A stretch of 64,000 bases of DNA, taken from assembly GCA_033961575.1 (NCBI GenBank), contig CM066729.1, positions 30,352,501 through 30,416,500 on the forward strand, in the 5' to 3' direction. Origin of the DNA: Aselliscus stoliczkanus. Its lineage: Eukaryota > Chordata > Mammalia > Chiroptera > Hipposideridae. Numbering within the stretch: position 1 is the first letter of the stretch; every line of letters starts with the position of its first letter. This document shows, piece by piece, positions 58,901 to 64,000 of the stretch. The translations under genes and the position numbers were made by a program. A model generated the notes under the pieces. The model had not been told where the DNA came from and made no database searches. It was given only the letters and a program-made list of their open reading frames with translations.

Positions 58901-61900
58901 CCATTTCCCATCTCCCATCTCCCATCTCCCATCTCTGTCTCTTCCCTCGTACATTCTCGCATTCAGTACACATTGTTCCCTCTCCTAGTGGCTCTTAACC
59001 TTGGCAGCACATTACAGTCACCTTGGAGCTTTAACAAGCCCAGTGCCCTGGCCATTCCCAGAACAATTAAGTCAGTATCTCCGGAAGTGAGAGCCTGCCC
59101 AGACTTCCTTAAAGAACCTCAGGGAATTACATTATGCAGCAAAGGCCAACAACACTGTCCTAAGCAAACCCTTCAAATCATTCCCACCTCCCACAGCAGT
59201 TTGCTTCTTGTGCCTGCTTTGTATAGGAATTTCCTCAGCTGAACTGTTGTTATTAGGCTCCCACAGGCACTGGGTTGGAAAAGACCCTTTGAAAGGGAAC
59301 AGGTCAGTATGCGTGCAAAAATTAAGGAAGCCTGACCAACCTGATAGCTTCTACACAGGGCACTAAGACCCTAATAATATAATAAAATATATTGCTTCTC
59401 ATTTTAATATAATGGAATGAAAACATGTTTTCAACTTTTCCTGCACTATAAAAAACAAACAAACAGAATGAGGTGTACAAAAGGAAATTCCACACAGATG
59501 TCCAAGCTAGATAAGTTATTGTACACATTCAGAGCACATAATGAACATGTTTTAAAAATAACTTAATCATTTATGAGAAACCAAAATCACTTATAAATGC
59601 CATGGTGTGTAGTGAATAGTTTAAATCGAAATGACTGTATGTTCCCATTACTAGTTTTCAAATGCCTTCCTGTAAGAAAAGCCCAGTATCCCTTGTTAGC
59701 AATTCCTTTCCATTAACCTTTAATGCTCTGTGACTTAAGATTAAACTTAAGTTTGTTATTCCTTTGAAGCTAACACTGTTTGAAGAATTTAATAAAATAT
59801 TAAAGAACATTTCAAGCCTTTTATAAAGGAATGTGATTAGTCTATTTTTGCAATGGTTGCAAATAATCCTGAAATTCAATAAGCTACAAGGTTAGCAAAA
59901 CAGCTCTTTTTTCATAAATGGGAAATAAAAAGTGAGAACAAAACACATTATTTTTAAACCTTCCAAATACCATATATCTAAGAAATATACATCCCTGCTC
60001 CTATTCCAAGCTGATTTTTAAAATCTGTACCTCTGGGGTAATATCAACTACCGGTCCACCACTCAGTCTGTATTTCTTCCCATTCTGCAGTAACTTCTGG
60101 CAAACAGGAGGCTTGTCAATTTTCATGAATTTCTTAGATGAGTGCTTCACAGACTTGGAAATATCCTAAAGATGGAAACAGGGTTTGGTTTTGGAATTCA
60201 TCAGCAACAACGGTCAGAACTGTAAGTGTCCAAGCAGTGCAATGCCAGCCTGCCTTATCTTCATTTCCTCCTACAAAATGATAGCAGCGGAGTAACTGTC
60301 AGGGGCTGAGGTGCCTTCGATGTGCACTGCAGGCTCCGACATCGCCCAACATCTTTCTGCAAAAGCACTACAGCCCAAAGCAACACATACGACCTGGGTG
60401 GCACCAATTTGCTTCTAAAGGACTTGAGAAAATTAAATGAGCACCAGCATTATACATTTGTACTAATTACAGGCCCGTCTTGGGAACAGAAAGCAACTAT
60501 TTTACTGGACTCAGTTCCAGTTGACTCCAAATTTGTTTCTACCCAGCACTTTATATGCTTCCATCCTTATTTTCATGTTTCCCTCTACATGGCCCTGGAG
60601 GGGACACTGATTTGATATGCATTGTTTGTATGCCCCAAAGAGGCTAAAGTAATCTTTGGCTCTAGTTCTCTTTGTAAAGCAGCAATATACAGCTGACACG
60701 AAATTTAGGTTTCCTGAAGGCAAAGTTCAAGGAAATGTTTTCCTGCATGGGAAAAAAAATCAACCCAAGAAGAAGAAAGTAAGCATAAAACACCCACCAA
60801 GAAGGACTTCCTGCTGTACCCGTACCCTGCTCCCTATTGTCTATTGGCATTCTGCTCTACCTCTGCTGATACAGTCAGCTCCTTACCCTAGCTTCCCAGC
60901 AAGCACGGGTAATGCCTTCTTAACTAACTGAATTTACTTTAAAAAAGTATAAACTTCAAATTACGTATATATATAAAGCTCACTAAATAACATACTTATT
61001 CCGAAGCTATGCTAATTATATTTTAGATGGGATTGTTTTTAATACCATTTGGAAGACTAGCTTCCCAAGTTGAACATATTAACTTTAATGAATTACTGGA
61101 AGTATATTTTACCTTCTTAGGAAGAAACTAAAAGCCTATTAATTAGTTAATAAAGTTTCTAAACTTTCATATATAATGCTAATTTTAATCAACAGAACTT
61201 ATTTTTAAGAAGACAAGTAAATAAACACTACAACCTAATACATTGGGAGTAGTTTCATGTAAATCCATAACTCAAACTATAACTAATCAATTTTTACACT
61301 TTATTATAGATCTAATGGTTATATTTTTAACTTATGTCAAACTCTGATCTCAACTCTCAAAGTATAGTTTTGAGTCACTATTTTATCTGTCTACTATATT
61401 TACTTCACTTCTCTAACCACCTCTGAGCCATTATAACTATACTGACAATGGCTAACAGTATGAAAGGAAGTTCAGTTACCACTATTCTAATTTATATAGG
61501 AGTTCAAAAAGTGGGCTAAATATCATAGCCTTTTTCTACACTCTGGAAAACGGAACCATTATGAATATCCAAACCCCCTCTCCTTCCCACAAGTACAATA
61601 CATGAATCATGAATATTTCCTGTTACAAAACACAGAAAGCTGGGCCGGCTGAGTGGCGCGGTGGTTAAGCGCTGGCTTGGGAAGCCAACGGCCTCAGTTG
61701 GGGTCCCACATATGAGGGTCAGTGATACTGCCCTCAAAAAAAAAAAAAAAAAAAAAACCACAGAAAACTGAACCCATGAACCACAGGTCAATTTTTATCC
61801 AAAACACTGCTCTGAATGAAATGAGTTAACCTGGGAGGCCCATTCATCTGAGGAGCTTTAGGCCACGGAGAAATCTCAAGTCAGCCACCCTACATTTGAT

Positions 61901-63701
61901 CCAATGACCTCAAACGTCTCCCCAGTGTATTCCAGAGCAAGTGCTTCTCACACTCTGAAGTGTGTATGACTCCCCCCCGCCCCGCAGGAATCCTGTGGAG
62001 TGCAGGCTCTGATTCTACAGGTCTGGAGTGGGGCTGAGGTTGTGCTAAAATTTTAAGAAGCTCCCAACCGATGCCGATGATCCTGGTCCCGTGGCCACAT
62101 TTTGAGTAGCAATGTAGCAGAGGATAGCTGGCCACAGCTGTCCATCAGGCAGCCATCTCCAGGCCAGGCCTGCTTGCCTGGGCCAACCCCATCTTTGGAG
62201 AGCTAGTCCCTATCTGTTGTCTTCTTGATACTGCTTACATGTATACACAACCCCACTCCATGGATCTGAGGACTCGGCTACACCCAGGCCTGACCTTATC
62301 GTCTCTGTGGCTGAGTGCCAAATCGGACCCAGGCTGTGGGGGTATTTAACAGGGACAGGGCTACACCTAAACATGGTGTCATGTTTGAACACAAAGTATA
62401 GTCAATATTTATCATTCATTTTTATTGGCTTTACCTTGATGAAGGACTCGTTATTGGTTGCTACATACACACGAAAAGACAAGGATGGATTATGGTCAAC
62501 GACTTTGTACAGAATCACAGCCCCATGGTGGTATAACGCCTCTTCGCTTTGAATAATAGGTCCCACAGGAGAAAGAGAGCTCACATGCCATTTGACATGG
62601 GTTGTAGAATGATCCACAGCATATTCTAATGAGGCCCCAGAACTTCTGACATGTAAGACTTTGAATGTCATTTTGGCGTCATGGTCTGTTAAAATACGAA
62701 GGTAAATTAGCTTTCCAGGTGTTGTGTGGGTTACACACATACTCTCACACATAAATACATGCGCACAACAATTAAAATTTTAGCAAACAAGTACTTACAA
62801 CCCAAGCAGAGGGAATGTGGCAACTGAATGGAGGTAAGACAGGCTGGGTCACATTTAACATCAAACAAGGGTCCCCCAACAGCCCAGGGCTTAACAACCA
62901 GGTCTGCGTATTTGCTCCAGGACAAAATGCAATACTTGATGTCAACTTTTCTGTTAACCTCAAATATCAGGCCAGTTTCCGTGCACTCGTAAATTCCCTC
63001 CATGTCCACCTTCATTCTGCATTGGACAGATAAGAACATCTGTTCAGTCCTAATGTTTGGTTAGGAGAGAACTTCTTAAAATTATTTATGTTTTTAATTT
63101 CATTCAAAAACACTAAGGGAACTCTATAGCATTTTGAAGAAGCATTATCAAAGAAAACAATCTACGTAATTACATAAAATGTGTGAAGTTAGTTATGCTG
63201 TTTTGTGTTTCCCCTACTTGGGGTTATTTTTACGCAGAAATTTAAATGACTGATGATATTATGTCTCCTGTATTTAAAATTACTTACAAGAACTGTCCCC
63301 TGGAAAGAAGTCTGGGGGTCACTTTTTCATTGTGTTTCTGGAGAAAAAGTACATAGATAAGTTAAGTAATATAAAAGTAAATGTTTTCTTAAATAAAGCA
63401 TATTAGAGCATCATATTTTATAATTAAAAGATACTTACATTTTCAGCTTTACAGTGTTCACAGTGAGGTTGAATTTTAATAAATTCTAAATGGCAGAAAC
63501 AAAGTTTTACCTATATGAATGTGCTTGGCATTTTCAAATAAAATTTATAAAATAAATATATATGATATGCCCAGATTATAAAATTCAAAGGTATATGCCC
63601 CTCAGCTCTAATAATATTTAAAAGAATATTTTGGAAAACATTTAAATTCATACCTGAATTCAAATGATCTGTGGGCAAGTCTTTATCCTCCCATTCTTTA
63701 G
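46971..63701 (-). CDS. FIIND (ZU5-UPA) plus death-domain protein, 5'-incomplete
   Basis: Minus-strand exons, 5' to 3': 63654-63701, 63439-63485, 63288-63337, 62799-63016, 62435-62685, 60031-60165, 54999-55137, 51601-51654, 51198-51278, 48566-48829, 46971-46993. All have AG acceptors and GT donors, and the phases fit at every join: 435 codons then TGA. Residues about 48-250 follow the FIIND fold of CARD8/NLRP1: YECTETG (57-63), [15 protein letters not shown] (95-105), LPHSLCL (113-119), VLH with His132, SLSPVG with Ser159, KIDKPP, YRLSGG, then EVVWSAKL in the UPA-like part. Residues 314-340 are a basic linker with KRRRKR. Residues about 350-428 are a death domain ([29 protein letters not shown]). 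The tail is GKMKCGG. FIIND proteins self-cleave and release a C-terminal effector; PIDD1 has ZU5-UPA-death domain, CARD8 and NLRP1 end in CARD. This mix is CARD8-like in FIIND sequence but PIDD1-like in its ending. I cannot name it (DTHD1-like or CARD8-like annotations are possible). A scaffold in cell death or inflammation is inference. Confidence 0.85.
46994..48565. other. Last intron of the FIIND-death-domain gene
   Basis: No recognised repeat. A GC-richer patch at 48030-48150 holds the weaker CTCF look-alike. A MIR-like piece (minus) lies at 48210-48370 (gacagataggaacagagagg, aaagctagccagcgcttgag). Confidence 0.4.
48930..49012 (+). mobile_element. Short-form SINE, internally deleted
   Basis: ggggtcagccgagtggtgctg joined directly to gtcccacatatggggcc, lacking the inner hairpin. 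Confidence 0.85.
49013..51197. other. Intron of the FIIND-death-domain gene
   Basis: An L1 3' scrap (agatgaataagttcttagga) lies at 50280-50345, an L2-like piece at about 50840-50950. The rest is unexplained and includes the strong CTCF-like motif at 49780. Confidence 0.45.
49780..49793 (-). promoter_or_regulatory. Strong CTCF-like motif
   Basis: The minus strand reads CCACTAGAGGGCGC, matching the CTCF core CCASYAGRKGGC without a mismatch. It lies in the intron between the death-domain exon and the linker exon, outside recognisable SINEs. A weaker look-alike, CCACCCGGTGGC, lies near 48091-48102. Occupancy is not shown. Confidence 0.55.
51725..52167 (+). mobile_element. Long-form bat SINE
   Basis: Full copy from ggggccagccgaggggcgc to ccccaataaaatctt plus A tail. 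GAAAATCAGTTTGTG is duplicated exactly on both sides, showing a young insertion, about 70 bp upstream of the linker exon acceptor at 51654 in the gene's sense. Confidence 0.93.
52508..52628 (+). mobile_element. Short-form SINE
   Basis: Head gggctggccgagtggcacgg, cttgggaagccagc, ggttcgggtcccac, A-rich tail. Flanked by ACACATCTTTT / ACACATCTTTTT. Confidence 0.92.
52629..53519. other. Intron of the FIIND-death-domain gene
   Basis: Simple runs (AAAT) at 52870-52890 and (GTTTT) at 52940-52960. No exon seen. Confidence 0.45.
53520..53979 (+). mobile_element. Long-form bat SINE
   Basis: Head gggccggtcaagtggtgc to ccccaataaaatctt plus oligo(A). Flanked by GAGTGGGTGAC / GAGTGGATAAC. It splits the duplicated linker-exon flank. 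Confidence 0.9.
54017..54072 (-). pseudogene. Decayed duplicate of the linker exon at 51601-51654
   Basis: The minus strand shows the same 3' end as the real exon (AAAAGCAACACAAGTG against AAAAGCAGCACAGGTG) followed by the same gtaagt donor, and the flanking intron is alignable for about 50 bp past the donor. In the matching frame a TAG falls four codons from the start, so it cannot replace the real exon. A SINE split the duplicated intron flank at 53520-53979. Confidence 0.6.
55803..58163 (+). mobile_element. Tigger1-like DNA transposon, nearly full length, dead
   Basis: Begins CAGGCATCCCTC, the Tigger1 terminus, and follows the element through ggttgtggcaatcctac, ttggggcgtcatgaaccgcg, the transposase region (ttcaaaggacaggctgactc, gcccatggattaaggag) and the 3' part (cactgggaaaccaaaaaatg). 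The terminal repeat at the right end is eroded. The pogo-type DDE transposase frame survives only in pieces (for example 56714-57001 and 57449-57805) with stops and frameshifts between. It lies in the intron between the exons at 60031 and 55137, antisense to the gene. Confidence 0.93.
58164..60030. other. Intron with a hAT-Charlie-type scrap
   Basis: About 58988-59100 (ctcttaaccttggcagcacatt, agtcaccttggagcttt) is like a non-autonomous hAT-Charlie element. A (CATCTCC) run lies at 58905-58935. No exon recognised. Confidence 0.45.
60166..62434. other. Intron with SINE and hAT-type scrap
   Basis: Short SINE at 61641-61757. About 61925-62115 (gtgcttctcacactctgaag, ctgattctacaggtctggagt, ttttgagtagcaatg) looks like a hAT-Charlie non-autonomous element. 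The rest is AT-rich and unexplained. Confidence 0.45.
61641..61757 (+). mobile_element. Short-form SINE
   Basis: gggccggctgagtggcgcgg, cttgggaagccaacgg, ggggtcccacatatgag, oligo(A). Flanked by ACACAGAAAGCT / CCACAGAAAACT. Confidence 0.92.
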
Positions 63702-63776
63702 CTGTAAAAGGTATCGTCACACATGTATTAACACATGTCAATCACTGGGCAAATCACCTACTACTTAAACACACAC

Positions 63777-63800
63777 CTTCCGTTCCACAATCAATAGGAA
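63777..63800 (-). CDS. Possible 24-nt upstream micro-exon of the FIIND-death-domain gene
   Basis: On the minus strand, ttaaag precedes and gtgtgt follows a 24-nt segment. Its phase (2 nt, seven codons reading P-I-D-C-G-T-E, 1 nt) fits the next exon at 63701. Against it: the pyrimidine tract is weak, and a mariner-type insertion ends about 12-20 bp upstream of the acceptor. It may be a real exon, a dead one, or chance. Confidence 0.3.
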
Positions 63801-63811
63801 CTTTAAACTTA

Positions 63812-64000
63812 CAAAGGGTGCCAAAAATATGTGTACACATTTTAAGATGTGAAAATTGTATTAAAATTATAATACTCAATATGTATCGATAACAAAAGAT
63901 GAATACAACTCACGTTTGACTTCTGCAATTACAAGAGGTGCTCAAAGTGGTTACCATCGAGTGTCCAGACACTTCGGATTACAGTGAACTACTCCTTGAG
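63812..64000 (-). mobile_element. Tc1/mariner-type transposon end, cut by window edge
   Basis: Left boundary near aaagggtgccaaaaatatg. On the minus strand the last codons of a transposase are visible (63929-64000), ending VWTLDGNHFEHLL then TAA at 63929-63931. HFEHLL at the C-terminus is usual in IS630-Tc1-mariner transposases. A TAG lies 20 codons before the end, so this copy is dead. The family is not fixed. Confidence 0.65.

Noticed and set aside
62815..63033. Plus-strand frame over the FIIND exon
   Set aside because: Shadow of the minus-strand exon at 62799-63016.

Overview
This is nuclear DNA from a mammal, most likely a bat. It has spliced genes with GT-AG introns, thick LINE-1/L2/MIR/MaLR background, VES-type tRNA-derived SINEs (a family I know from bats), and a second SINE family with a very uniform GC-rich head that suggests a rhinolophoid bat. 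The species call is inference. There is no rRNA, tRNA gene, CRISPR array or prokaryotic gene.

Layout. 1-32.3 kb is gene-poor and full of nested repeats: a LINE-1 5' fragment at 1-1430, an internally deleted LINE-1 at 20.5-23.6 kb with two insertions inside it, a long antisense old LINE-1 at 26.9-29.6 kb, L2 and MIR pieces, SINEs, and two mariner-type MITEs. 32.3-39.85 kb is IL12A (interleukin-12 p35) on the + strand, with an ISRE, a kB-like site and a TATA box upstream, five coding exons encoding 206 aa, and an AU-rich 3'UTR. One exon present in human IL12A (human exon 4) survives only as a fossil: both splice sites are gone and a SINE sits 38 bp upstream. The cysteine that pairs with the neighbouring exon's cysteine in human p35 is also gone.

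45.5-63.8 kb, on the - strand and tail-to-tail with IL12A, is a second gene that I assembled exon by exon. At least 11 coding exons join in frame without a stop and give the C-terminal 435 aa of a protein with a FIIND (ZU5-UPA) module like that of CARD8/NLRP1, a short basic linker (KRRRKR), and a C-terminal death domain. The histidine and serine used for FIIND self-cleavage are 27 residues apart, as in CARD8 and NLRP1. I do not recognise a named mammalian gene with FIIND followed by a death domain rather than a CARD, and consider this the most interesting object in the window. Its 5' end lies beyond the window.

The introns of that gene hold a nearly full-length decayed Tigger1-like transposon, several SINEs, a decayed duplicate of one linker exon, and a strong CTCF-like motif. 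A Tc1/mariner-type transposase C-terminus, with a stop in it, runs off the right edge. The two genes sit side by side and both belong to immune-type families, but nothing in the sequence shows that they act together.
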